Assembly: GCA_002812745.2 (NCBI GenBank)
Contig: NCSJ02000024.1
Location: 124,001-188,000 of the forward strand
Length of the DNA: 64,000 bases
DNA from: Scytalidium lignicola
Taxonomy: Eukaryota > Ascomycota > Leotiomycetes
Direction: 5' to 3'
The notes below the pieces were generated by a model. The model searched no databases and was not told the origin of the DNA. It saw only the letters and a program-made list of their open reading frames with translations. Shown here one piece after another: positions 45,552 to 56,653 of this stretch. Numbering within the stretch: position 1 is the first letter of the stretch; each line of letters opens with the position of its first letter. The translations under genes and the position numbers were made by a program.

Positions 45552-46691
45552 ATGGCCGCCCCAAAGAAGTATATACCTAATACGGCTACTACTGAAACTA
45601 TGTCAAGTCTGCCAGATGCTCGACATCAATTGGTAAAATCCCTCACCACCATTATCGTGGGTTCCCCACCAAGGAAGCCATGGACAGATAGCTTCAAAGA
45701 AGATCCTCAGGGACTCTGGACTGGTCCATCATCGATAGCCTATGTCTTCTTTTGGCTCTCAAAAACACACCCAGACCTGGTCGTTGAGGAACGAGTGCCA
45801 ATGGACTGGTGCCTCGCATACCTTGATTGTGGATCCGACACGCGCCCAATCGCTAGAAATGGACTTGGAGTCAAAAATGAGTATATGGTTTTCAACGCTG
45901 TCAAGGCTATCGCGACTAATGACATGACATACGTCGAAAGATTAAAAGATGCTGCGGTGGCCGCGAATGTGGAAGCCGCCTCTGTCGAGAACGAGTTCTT
46001 GTCAGGCCGTGCCGGCACACTTGCACTTCTCCGTATCGTCAGGCACTGGATTCCGGAAGCAAGTGAAGAATTAAACAAGATCATGGAGCCTATCATCCAG
46101 CACTGTCTCGAGCACCAGCCATGGGTCTTTCATAATGTTGCCTACATTGGTGCCGCGCATGGTAGCATCGGTATCATTACCCAGATCGTCCTTTGTAATC
46201 CAAGCTATGCAGCTCGCCTCGAGACGAACTTGATCGAACATCTTGATGCCCAACGTGAAGATGGCAATTGGTATGTGCGTGCAAACTTACCCGACCCTAC
46301 TAACCTGGTTCAATTCTGCCACGGTGCGCCTGGCTTTGTGCTATCTTTGATGAAGTTGAGACCGCACTTCCCGAATTTACAGTCTCGGATTGACAAAGCG
46401 ATTGAACTTGGAAGGAAATGCACCTGGGAGCAAGGCATACTAATAAAAGAGCCAAATCTTTGCCATGGAGTCACCGGAAACGCATTAGCACTGACGTCTC
46501 CTCAACGGGATCACTTCATGTCTTATGCTTCTGCAGAGAGGATTCAAACTGGAATCGAAGACGGAACATACATTAAGGGCGACGATAAGTATGGTTTGCA
46601 ATGGGGTGAAGCTGGAAGGGCGTGGGCATGGATGACTTTTGATTCAAATGATGTGAAAGGGAAGGGCTGGCCAGGCTACACAGATATCTGA
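45552..46691 (+). CDS. LanC-like protein (LanCL family)
   Basis: A single 379-codon exon from ATG 45552. The alpha-toroid signatures of LanC-type proteins are present in order: YIGAAHGSIGI, VQFCHGAPGFVLSL and NLCHGVTGNALAL. The Cys of the second and the Cys-His of the third are the zinc ligands, so the metal site looks complete. An N-terminal FKEDPQGLWTGPSSIAY and C-terminal GLQWGEAGRAWAWM fit the eukaryotic subfamily. Bacterial LanC adds Cys to dehydro-amino acids in lanthipeptides. Human LanCL proteins add glutathione to dehydrated residues in damaged proteins. For fungal members the role is largely unknown. No precursor peptide or dehydratase is visible nearby, and an ABC exporter gene converges from the right. 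Confidence 0.88.
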   Translation: MAAPKKYIPNTATTETMSSLPDARHQLVKSLTTIIVGSPPRKPWTDSFKEDPQGLWTGPSSIAYVFFWLSKTHPDLVVEERVPMDWCLAYLDCGSDTRPIARNGLGVKNEYMVFNAVKAIATNDMTYVERLKDAAVAANVEAASVENEFLSGRAGTLALLRIVRHWIPEASEELNKIMEPIIQHCLEHQPWVFHNVAYIGAAHGSIGIITQIVLCNPSYAARLETNLIEHLDAQREDGNWYVRANLPDPTNLVQFCHGAPGFVLSLMKLRPHFPNLQSRIDKAIELGRKCTWEQGILIKEPNLCHGVTGNALALTSPQRDHFMSYASAERIQTGIEDGTYIKGDDKYGLQWGEAGRAWAWMTFDSNDVKGKGWPGYTDI

Positions 46692-47100
46692 GACAATGTT
46701 GATTCGGACACAAAGAAAGAGCTGTTTTTACTTAAAGAACAAATCTGATAATCTAGACATATTACGTTCTGTGATCTTTTGAAAATTTACTAGTTAGGAA
46801 TGTGTCGCTGCGGTGAGAAGTGGAACTAAGACATGCGCAACTCCTCGGCCGGCCCTTGTGTTACAGTTAAGTTTTGACAGTGATATAATCATTGATGCTA
46901 GGACGTGGGAGGCAATAGCGAGAATACCGTACGATACTATGTGAATTTGCTACTATAATCTAATATATGTATGTTCTAAGAAGATTCAAACAGTGATATC
47001 CTACACACACACTCCCCGTTTCTCCCTGCCTCACGCCCATTGCTGCAATCCTGGCCCCCGTTTGACAAAAAAAGAAAAATTGCATTCTAATAATCTATCT
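46692..47100. other. Convergent intergenic region
   Basis: About 400 bp between the 3' ends of the LanC-like and ABC transporter genes. Nothing besides presumed terminators. Confidence 0.45.
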
Positions 47101-50100
47101 TCAATGAGCATTATCCCACATCTCCCTAAACCAAGCCTTATCTCCTCCTTCCTCCTCCTCATCCCCACTAGCATCCTTATTCACCTTCTTAGCCAACAAC
47201 TCATCAGGCGTGCCAACCTCGACCACCTTCCCCTTGTCCATGAAAAGGATAGTATCAGCGTCTCGGATGGTATCCAATCGATGAGCTATCGTCAAGATAG
47301 TGTGTTTGGTGAACTCCTCCCTGATGATGCGCTGCATGAGCTCGTCCGTCTTTGCGTCAACATTGCTCGTCGCTTCGTCTAGAATCAGGATTCTAGATCG
47401 GTCTTTCAGGAGTAAAGCGCGGGCGAGGCCAAAGAGTTGGAATTGGCCGTGTGATAGAGGGGAGCCTTTAAGCGGTGCTTTGAGAGGATCGACTTCTTCT
47501 TTCTTCGGCGTGGATGCACCGTTTGCGGTCATCTCATTAGTCGGCGTTGTGGTCCCAGAGGGCACTGCAGTATTGCTGCTGCTTGCGCTGCCACCACCGG
47601 TGCCGCGAGATTTGATGACGTTCCATAACTGGACCTTCTCAAGCGCCGTGATGATTTCCTCGTCTGAGACAGTGCCTGAGGGGTCGACGTTGAGCCGTAT
47701 ACTATCGTCCAGAACGAATGTGTCCTGTGGGATCACAATTAGGCTTTCTCGGATCTTCTCACGTGGCAGAGTAGACAGATTGAGGCCGTCGATTGTGATA
47801 GAACCTGATTCCAACTCAATCAGGCGCAGTATGGAGAGAAGCAGAGTGGATTTGCCGCTAAAAATTGAGTTTCAGATATTGAGAAGTTGCATTGGGGGAG
47901 AGCCGACTTACCTTCCAGTTCGACCACAAATTCCTACTTTCTGGCCGGGTAAGATCTTCACAGAGATGCCTTTCAGAGCGATCGTCTCAGGACTGCACGA
48001 AGTTAGTTTCGTCTGATAAGAAAAAGGAAAAGAATGCGTACTTGTATGCAGCAACAACCTCCCGGAACTCAATAGCACCTTTGTCAGGCCACTCTGGAGA
48101 CGGTTCAAAATCCTCACTTTCCTTATCTTCTGGTAGAAGAGTTTCTTCGAGCGTCTTGATACGAGAGATTGCCCCAAGTGAAGTTTCAAGTTGTGTCCAT
48201 GATTCTAGGAGGCGCACAAGAGTACTAGATATAGTAAGAATAACGTTCAGAGCAATGCCGATCTGCCCTCCAGTCGTAGAGGCCTTGAAAGCGATAGCGA
48301 GGCTGACAACTAGAACGGCGAGTCCTGCTACCAACATGTCAAGCACGAGAGTAAGCCACTGCTGAATAGCGTGCATAATGTAGTTAGGTCCTTGGGATAC
48401 GTCGAGTTTTTTGATGTTCTGATCGATGGATTGAGATTGCCAGCCAAAGGCACGAATATGAGAGATCCCTTCGACCTGCATGATGTTAGTTCGAAGCGGA
48501 TCATAGGGGAACCGAATGAACATACTGTTTCTAGGAAGTTTGAAAGGACCTCAGCCCTCAGCTCAATGTCTAGGAATCGAACCTGGCGGGAGGTGTGCAG
48601 ATACAGCTTCTGTAAGAAATACAGAACCAGGAACAAGAAAGGCGTGTTGATGGCTATGAATGCCTGTGTGAGGAAGAGCAGTACCAACTGGGAAATCAGT
48701 TTGAAGAACTCTGTCATATAAGTCAGTTATGAAGTTGTCAAAGTCGAGTGTTTTGTTACTCTCTTACGGAAGGAGGAGCTCATTAAATTTATAGGCAAGG
48801 ACTGGTCTACATAGCTGATGTCTTGAGAGAATCTACAGCACGAATTAGATGAGCATTGTAGATATCCAAGGTGACTTACCGATTCAATGTCACACCAGTA
48901 TCTGTAACGGTGAAATATGACAGCGGTGCTCTAATGGTGCCGTGTTAGTAATTTGTTTAATCAGTGTGGAAGGAAGAGAGTGGTGTTCAAACCCCATAAT
49001 GATCTTCAGCAATCGTTGGTGAAGAACCTCTCCCGATTTAGGAGCGATGAGGATCAAGGTTGCCCTGGTAGAAGTATGAGCTATTATAGCCATTACAGTG
49101 ATGTGGGAAGACATACCATATCACAGACCCCATTGCGACAAATGCTAAAAGGGATGATAGAGCATACATCCCTGTATAAAACCACATATGCAAGCCACCG
49201 GATTCTGACCACGCCCCTAGTATGGTCGGCGTTATAGCTAATGTAGCTCCGTACGTCATGTTGCAGATTAGAAACATAGCCAATAGTGGCAGACCGACAC
49301 ACTTGAAGTAATATGCTGCAATGAGGTTAACCAAAAAAATGGTAAACTTTCGAGTCTTGAGACATACAATAGAGGGAAAGGTCACCAGTTGACCTTGAAA
49401 GATCCAATATATCATTCTTTGAGGGAGGCGTTGTGCCTGGCACGGTTGAGGGCTTCTCGTTCGCCGCATTCTGGGCAGAGCGCGAGTCCACCTCCTTGAC
49501 TTGGAGCTTGCTAACGTAGCCTGTGGAAGATCTAAGGTCGTCCCAAGTGCCTTGTTCCTCAATCTTTGAGTTTGCGAGGACTAGGATCAGGTCGGCTAGG
49601 GGTAGATGTTGAGCTAAGAGGGGATTAATAACTCTAAAAATCAATTCTGAGCTTGTCCATAGGCTTACTGGCGTGAGTTATAAGAATCACGGTTGTTCCT
49701 TGTTTGCGGAAGATTCCATCGGGGCCGAGTAGCATCTCCGCTACATGAGCTTCGGTTTTTGCGTCTAATGCACTGAGAACATCATCTAGAATGATAATCT
49801 CCGGTCTCGAGTATACGGCTCGAGCAAGTGCCTGCCATATGTAATGTTAGTCAGCTGTCTTTAGATAGAAGATGAAACCATGTTCACATACCACTCTCTG
49901 TCTCTGTCCGCCAGAAAGAGTAGCACCGCGACTACCGACAGCTTCTGAGTCTGCACCGCTTAGTTGTTCGATGTCCTCTTCTAGACCACATGCGTGGATA
50001 ACGGTCTTGTACCACTCCTCGTCGATTTCTGTCCCGCTCGTAGGACCACATACCATCGTTTTGATGCTAGCGTTTATAAGCCAAGGCTTCTGAGCACAAT

Positions 50101-52539
50101 AAGCAATACGTTTTGTCGAGACGGAAATTGAGCCACTGTCGGGAGTGACATCGCCCAGAATGGCCCTGGCCAAGGTTGTCTTGCCTGTTCCTATAGCTCC
50201 GCAAATCACGTTCAACGAACTCTTATTCAGCTGTGCACTTACTCCACTCAAACATATATCAGCTGCAGCAGCTGGTCGAAGCACCACATCTTCGATAATT
50301 ACTGCCAAAGACTTATCAACAGCAGGTTTGCCGTTCACAACGTTTTCGCCAGCGTGTCCGTTTCCACTTGGACCTGAGATACTCGAATGCGGCTCTAGCA
50401 AAATACGCTTGTCGTCTCGAGACGGCTCAAGTAGGTATTTCTGAATTCTAGCGGCACAACCGTAAATACTGGCGAATTGGGGGAAAACTAAAAGTAGCAT
50501 GTTGGCAGGCGTTGTAACCAGAGTGATGATGGCGATCGATGTGAATGCCGTCGTTGGGTCCAGCGAGTCTTTGCCACGGAGATGAGCATCTACTGCATAA
50601 ACTATCAAAGTCACAACGGGAGCGAGAATTCCAATTGCGTTAGCTGTTGTTGTTACGTCGTTAGCGGCTGCCTTCAAGGTGCGGGCGGTGGGAGGGATCT
50701 TACAAGTCAGGTTGAAGTAAACGACTATCCAATTGAAATCGACTCTTTTGCCTATATCGATCATTCTTGAGTCTTGAACTCTTGCCATGACAGTGCTAGT
50801 CATTCCCATCTGCCCCAAACGCAAGTTAGTATGTCGGTAGGGCGTTAATTCCCAGCATAATGGCCAAGAGCAACGTACCATCTTGATATTCTTAATATAG
50901 TCGATCATAGAGGTCGTCAACGCGATCCGTTTCTGTCTTGCCTTCTGCCAATCCGCAATTGACTTGTCAATTTTGCTTCCAGCCCATCCAGCCACTTGTG
51001 AGAACACTATGAATATAATGATCAGCATTGTCCCACAAGATTCGAACATTGAAATAACACTTACAGGCAACAATAACTAGAGGAGTTAGGCACCACCATC
51101 CGAGCTGATTCCAAAGCATACTCATGCCGATGAGAAATTCAACCATCTGTGCCCAAGTTTCTTGGCAGAGCCAAGCAAAGTTCTCCGCAATGTCCGTATC
51201 ACTGCTCATATGCGTAACAGCCGCAGCGTCGTCATAAACGCCATCACGCATTGTTAGACAACGAGCATGAATAAGCCCAATCAGTGCGCCACGGGACTGG
51301 ACCCTGATCCTGTTGTGGCTTTGGTAGTAGATACAAAAAGAAACCTATTGCACCGTCAGTATCTAAAGATGAGCAGTAGATTAACGAACAGCTTACCCCA
51401 GTGCCAGCATAAATGACAAATGCTGCAAATATGAGGTAATAACCAGTCACATCCTGTTCGCTAAGCTTGGTGACGGGCTCAGACACATATCTGATAGTAC
51501 TACTGATGAAAATTGGCTGTGAGTAGCGGAAAGCGATCACCATCAGTCGAGGGATAGCGTTGAGAAGGAGGCTGCCTCTGAAGAATTTGAACAATGCCCA
51601 GAGTAATGCGCCTCCACCTTCTGAGCCCTCTTTGGGCTCTGGTTTAGTTAGAATCGAGTCAATGATGTTCTTTTAAAAGCTCGGACTTGCGTATTCAATA
51701 CTCACTAATCTTATCCCACGTTTCTTCCATCCGCACACGAAGATCTCTTGACTTTAACCCGTCGTCGAGGCTAGGTAGATCGGAGTATGTGAGTAGTTTG
51801 GAGTTGCCTAGACGTATCAAATCATTGACCCAGAATAGGAATGCTCGGTTGAGATCGCTGACTGTCTGCTCGATGGGCAACTCTTTATATGGCTCTCTTA
51901 GGTAAGATCGTTTATTAACCGATTCACAAATGAGGAAAAGGAATTTGAGGCCGAATGCTGCGGTAAGTACAGGCGCAGTGGCCGAGTTCCCATAATTTAG
52001 GTAAAATGACCGTAGTAGGACCCCTTCGCATATGACGGATGCCAACATATAGAATATCAACAAATTGGAAGGCTTGACTGAGCGACCGTGCTCAAAGAAG
52101 GACAACTGGCAAACTGCGAGTGCAGCAACCAGGGAGACGACATTGGTTGCAATTGTAGGTCCATCCGGACGCGGAGTCGATGTTAAACATAGGATCAGAG
52201 TCGCTAGTTCGACGGTTGCGATTGTTACAGTGAGCACCTGCAACGCTGTCAGCAAATTCCTTCCGTCACCCTTCCTCTCGAACATCCTACAGCCTTAATC
52301 GCCCCCGTATAGTTCGGCAAGACCTTAAGACTTGCTCGACGTAGCTGAAAGGCTCTGATTGGGAACAACAGCAGAAATACGGCTGATGGTATCAATAACA
52401 GCACAACCTGAGCCGTAGTGTAACTTGCTTGGATGGCCCCATTAATGCGGAATCGACTGGGCAAGGAGGCATTGATAGGGACAGCAAAGCCCAGGTCTTC
52501 GTAGCGATGCAATCGAAGGACGGACTGGGAGTAATCCAT
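47101..52539 (-). CDS. ABC transporter, full-size ABCC/MRP type
   Basis: Many exons run from ATG 52539 (MDYSQSVLRLHRYEDLGFA) to TGA 47101-47103 (ending REMWDNAH), about 1450 residues. The extra N-terminal membrane region (AQVVLLLIPSAVFLLLFPI, VELATLILCL) and the segment FWVNDLIRLGNSKLLTYSDLP are MRP-like. Nucleotide-binding domain 1 has CGAIGTGKTTLARAI (Walker A), a GSISVSTKRIAYCAQKPWLIN Q-loop region (shortened here: AYCAQKPWL) and LSGGQRQRV. Domain 2 has Walker A SGKSTLLLS split by an intron near 47880, VIPQDTFVLDDSI, a degenerate signature LSHGQFQL, ILDEATSNVDA and the H-loop TIAHRLDTI. Such proteins export conjugated or toxic compounds, often glutathione adducts, from plasma or vacuolar membranes. 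Exon limits were not all fixed. Confidence 0.88.
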
Positions 52540-53966
52540 CTCATCAAAGTATTAATTAAGTCTAAGGACAATAGAGGAACGTGTCCCCCCGACGAAGTAA
52601 TATCGTCAAGAAGGCTTCGCGTTGTTGATATTTATCGTAATTAATTTCCCCTGTCTAGCGAAACACTGAAACTTACAGCAAAATGGAGCAAAATCACACC
52701 CTTTCAATTATACCAATCAAATTGATTAAAGTTAAAAAAAAAAGTTAAACTATAAATATTTATTCACTTTTTACTAATTACATTTATCCTTTGGTTAATT
52801 TAAGTGTATTTTTAAGTGATTAAATCAAATTCAGTCAAGTTTTAATATAAAAATAGTTCTATATATTTTTCTTATCCATGATAGATCTTGGCCAATAGGC
52901 CGAATCAGCGTTTAGGCAGCAACAGCTTACGAGCCGGGTGCCGTATGTCTGTGTCGCACAGCATACATTGCAATAACAATCATGAAAATTAGGCATAAAA
53001 GATCAATTTAATTGAGAGTAGTTTATTTCTATCATTTTATAAGTATATTGACTTAATGTTCCTATATTAGAAATTAAATCTATCTGATTTGGTAATACAT
53101 TATTCTATTCTTTTATAATCACAATTTCAATCGCTTGCTTGGTTATTGGTTGCATTTTGCGTTTGTGAGGGTTACCTGTGCGACACAGACTTACAGCACC
53201 CGGCTCGTTACGAGGTTATCAAGATATCACGATGTTCAATATCATCTAACAGATCTCGCTTTCATATTAAAAGCAACAGCTATTTGTTTACACACTCGAA
53301 TATTAAACATATAATAATGATCAAGAAATGATCAAATTCAATGCGACTCTTGAATGTTCGTAGAAGAGTTTTTTGAGCTCAATCCTGAAATATGCCATGA
53401 GATGAGCTTATCGCACCGTGAGGCACAGTCGAAGTAACGTTTCAAGATCTTCAGCTTTCTCCTCTTATCAGCACTTGCTGTATCGATAAGAGCAGTAGCA
53501 CGGAATTATCGGAAGCCATCAACTCGATATACTCTCAGTATCAAATGAGCGGCGTCTGTTATTTCTACCTTGCAAATGTTTCAGCCGACCAAAATTTTAT
53601 CCCCTTATATAATTATGTTATACGTATTAACTATTAGATTGATTTTTTTATTTCAATCATACTCTATATTCGGCTATTCCTAATTGGGCGCCTGTAGAGA
53701 CTCCTCGAGCTACAGTACACGGTTTTCTACACTAATATTCCACGATCCTGCCAGTGGCAAAAGAATCAACAGTTAAAAAGAAAGGAGAAGAAGAAACAAA
53801 TTCAAAAGCTCGAAACCCGAAATAACTCAAACCCATACACTCATAACTCCGTAGTGTAGTTGACCGTCTCTCTGTATCGTACCACGCGCTTTGTGCCATT
53901 TTGCTCTCCTCAGGGTCCATCCCTTATTTTGGTGTCTGTTTATAGAAGGTAAGTGTACTCTTCGCG
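52540..53966. other. Transposon-rich AT-rich region
   Basis: About 1.4 kb holding the ABC gene promoter, very AT-rich stretches (52730-52860, 53590-53670), the MITE at 52930-53207, and, at 53732-53920 on the minus strand, a short frame MDPEESKMAQSAWYD of unknown origin, just downstream of the LINE relic. Confidence 0.5.
52930..53207. mobile_element. 278-bp MITE with 32-bp terminal inverted repeats and TTA duplication
   Basis: The left terminus (52930-52961, starting CGAGCCGGGTGC and ending GTGTCGCACAG) and the right terminus (53176-53207) are reverse complements at 30 of 32 positions. Both ends are flanked directly by TTA (52927-52929 and 53208-53210), as expected for a 3-bp target-site duplication. 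The interior is AT-rich and non-coding. A TTA/TWA duplication suits PIF/Harbinger-type elements, but no transposase is visible here, so family assignment is inference. Confidence 0.8.
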
Positions 53967-54270
53967 CTACATCTCCGCGAACTCTTTGTACAGCTCTGGT
54001 TTGTAGTGTTTAAACTGGTCCAGTAGGCCAGTTGCTAACATAAAGTTTACTGCCTTTGAAGTATATATAGGGTGTTCTAGTAATGTTTTGGTATCAGGAT
54101 CAAGGCCATTCAAGTAATGGTCTCGTTGTCTTTCGAATAGATGGCATGTTTCCAGTACATGCCGAACTGTTTGATCGTCTTCCCCACAATCACAAAGCGA
54201 CGATTCTGCTCTGTTGATTCTGTGTCTATTAGATTGATTATTCTTTAACCTTGTTAAGCTTTGATTTTGT
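53967..54270 (-). mobile_element. LINE (non-LTR retrotransposon) ORF2 C-terminal relic
   Basis: The minus-strand frame reads SLTRLKNNQSNRHRINRAESS, then LCDCGEDDQTVRHVLETC, and ends KEFAEM with TAG at 53967-53969. The Cys-rich CxCG...QTVRHVLxxC block is the post-RNase-H C-terminus of Tad-like LINE ORF2 proteins in fungi. The reverse transcriptase and upstream parts are absent, so this is a 5'-truncated copy, typical for LINE insertion or later decay. Confidence 0.7.
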
Positions 54271-54783
54271 GTACCCCCTCCGAACTCAGCCTACGTTACA
54301 AGTTCTACTCTTGTGAAGAGATTTCAGACTTCACAGAACAGTGGAGTGTTTCTTGGTTCCGATTGTATACTTTGAAATTACTATCAGCTTACTCAAAATC
54401 TACTACTTAACTCTATGCCCCTGCTATTCACATAAACTTCAAGTTGTACCGGATTTAGATGACGCAGTCAAAGATTACAATATCAAACTTGTAATCAGGG
54501 TCATCTCTCTAGTTCACACTATTTACGCCCATATTCATATCTTTCACCCACTCGATGAGTTTTCAGGTATATGATACAGCAGCATCGTCATCCCCATCGA
54601 AAAGTATTGGGCGGGTATTTGAGCAAGTGGATCTGCTAGATTGAAGCACCCATATCATCTGAGTCTATATATCAATAAAACCAACTCGTAATTTCTTGAA
54701 ATCTTCCACACCGCTTTCAACGTCTGGAATGGGACCCATAGGCGTGATAGCCTTGGGATTGATGTCTCCGTGGCTCTTCGAAT
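54271..54783. other. Intergenic region between LINE relic and GST
   Basis: About 510 bp; a plus-strand frame at 54341-54574 has no family features. Nothing else seen. Confidence 0.4.
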
Positions 54784-55778
54784 CTACCAACCAGTCAGCA
54801 CACTCGGCTCCACTTCTTCTGACGGAGGAATACTCTTACAGTTCTCCTTGATATGCTTGAAATCGGTCGTTTCATTAAAGCCCGGCACATTCCAATATAA
54901 ATTCTTTAACCAGTTATTGATCACTGGGTAATTATGTCGAATCGTGCCCAGGTTGCACTTGAAATGCTGGACGTATATCGTGTCAAACCGCACGATTGTC
55001 GCATATGCTCTTATATCAATCTCAGTGAGCTGCTTTCCCAGAATAAACGGCCCCCCGTTCTTGCTAATTAGTGCCTCCAATTTGTTAAGTGCTTGAAAGA
55101 CAACAGGAACAGCGGCATCATATTCTTCCTGCGAGTTAGCGAAGCCGGCTTTGTAGACACCGGCGTTAAGATCCGACTGCATCCAGGAAGATATCTCGTC
55201 GATTTGTGATGCAAGTGCTGCAGGATACAAATTCACGTGCTTGTTTTCAGGAATGATGGAGTTGAAAGCGGTTGGAAGCCAACGAAGCATTTCGGCGGAC
55301 TCGTTATTCACAATCGTTTCGGTTACTGTATCCCAGAGTACTGGGACCGAATACCGGCCTTTGTACTCTTTGTCTGCTTTGAAGTATATATCGTGCATAT
55401 AGTCACTACCATATAATTTATCAACCGTTGCGCCGCTGTATTCCTCGTTGGATTCGGGGAACTTCCATCCTGGCCAGCCCTTAGCGTCACCTTTTGGGTA
55501 TGGCTTTACGACAGATATAGGAATGATATCAGTTAGCCCGAGAAGATGACGGACAAGATTGACGCGGTGTGCGAAGGGCAGAAGAGGCCTTATTATATAG
55601 TTAACGATGGTATCCATGTGGTAATCTGATGGATAATGAGTTCCATACCTATGTAGAGATGATAACGACCTGCAACTGGCGGAAACGGACCATCGGCTGA
55701 GATAACACCATGCCATCCATCGTTTGTGCCAGCTTTGTGAATAATATCGGTAGCGGAATCTGTTCCAGTTGGAGACAT
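54784..55778 (-). CDS. Glutathione transferase (Xi/omega, ECM4-like) with a frameshift at the catalytic motif
   Basis: Exon 1 from ATG 55778 ends PVAGRYHLYI plus one base at a GTATGG donor. Exon 2 from about 55589 runs to TAG 54784. Homologues continue as GLFCPFAHRV, the Cys being the catalytic residue of glutathionyl-hydroquinone reductases. Here the joined exon reads GLFCP and then needs one more base (CCCTTCGC instead of a CCCNTTCGC form) to enter the frame of FAHRVNLVRHLLGL. That frame is then open for the whole C-terminal domain (PYPKGDAKGWPGW, NNESAEMLRWL, LTEIDIRAYATIVRFD). So one base appears deleted exactly in the active-site motif. Either a fresh pseudogene or a sequencing error. 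The enzymes reduce glutathionyl-hydroquinones or dehalogenation products. Confidence 0.75.
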
Positions 55779-56653
55779 TGTTATCTTCTTGTGAAGTGTC
55801 TAAAGCGATATCTATGAGGGTAATTTACATTTAAAGGTACGAAGAAAAGTGATAAAAACTAATATGAGGGGTTAAGGGCAAACAGCCAAAGAATATTATA
55901 AATCGGTTATTGGTGAGTTCAGATTAGTATTTGGCGGATTACACTAAAATCGCGAGTATTACTGTACAAGGAGATGAGCGGATGCTTTCCGCAGGTCCCC
56001 GCAAGATTCGGGGTGACGTCTTCTGGTTAGAAGATACAAGAACAGCCCAAAATTTGAATGAGTTCCACCTGTAGAATCGTACGAAATTTGTCCATATTTG
56101 ATGTAACGTTTATAACTCACACTTTTAGCAAAGTTATAATGTTCTAATCCTAGAGAGTTTTTTTTTTTCAAAAAAAATTATTTACGTGGAATTTACAACC
56201 AATCAACTTTAATAATGATGGCGTGTATCAAGTTATACAATAGTAATATAAAGCTCGTAAGTGAACACACTATAACGTTAAGTTAGCTGTAAAGTGTAGC
56301 TGAGTCATCAATCAACTAATTAAAGGGTAAAGGTAACCATTATAGTTACTATTATATATACTTAATACTAAAATACTAAAATAGAAGAAAATCTGAGGTG
56401 CAAAGTCTCCATACAAAATCTCCGCTCCCACGTACGTAAGGAACAAGAATTGCTTACCACAATATTATACTGAATTTATAAATATATTAAACTAATCTAA
56501 TTAAAATTATCTCTATTATATAGTTATAGTGTGACAGTCAACATGAACGATCTGAGTGTTGGAGAAAAGAGTGCCAGCGATGCACCTAAGGACGCCGGGA
56601 CTGGTAACAGTCTAATTCATGACTTTCCGTATATATAGTGTTCATATTGGTCC
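55779..56653. other. AT-rich intergenic region with a short orphan frame
   Basis: About 875 bp, strongly AT-rich at 56160-56530. A plus-strand ATG at 56543 opens 31 codons (MNDLSVGEKSASDAPKDAGT) before a stop; it resembles a soluble N-terminal tail of an MFS protein but is too short to call. Confidence 0.4.

Noticed and set aside
45552..46691. A fungal lanthipeptide biosynthetic cluster around the LanC-like gene
   Set aside because: No dehydratase (LanB/LanM-like) or Ser/Thr/Cys-rich precursor peptide is visible within several kilobases; the protein belongs to the stand-alone eukaryotic LanCL group.
54341..54574. A 77-codon plus-strand frame
   Set aside because: No domain; adjacent to transposon debris and opposite to neighbouring genes.
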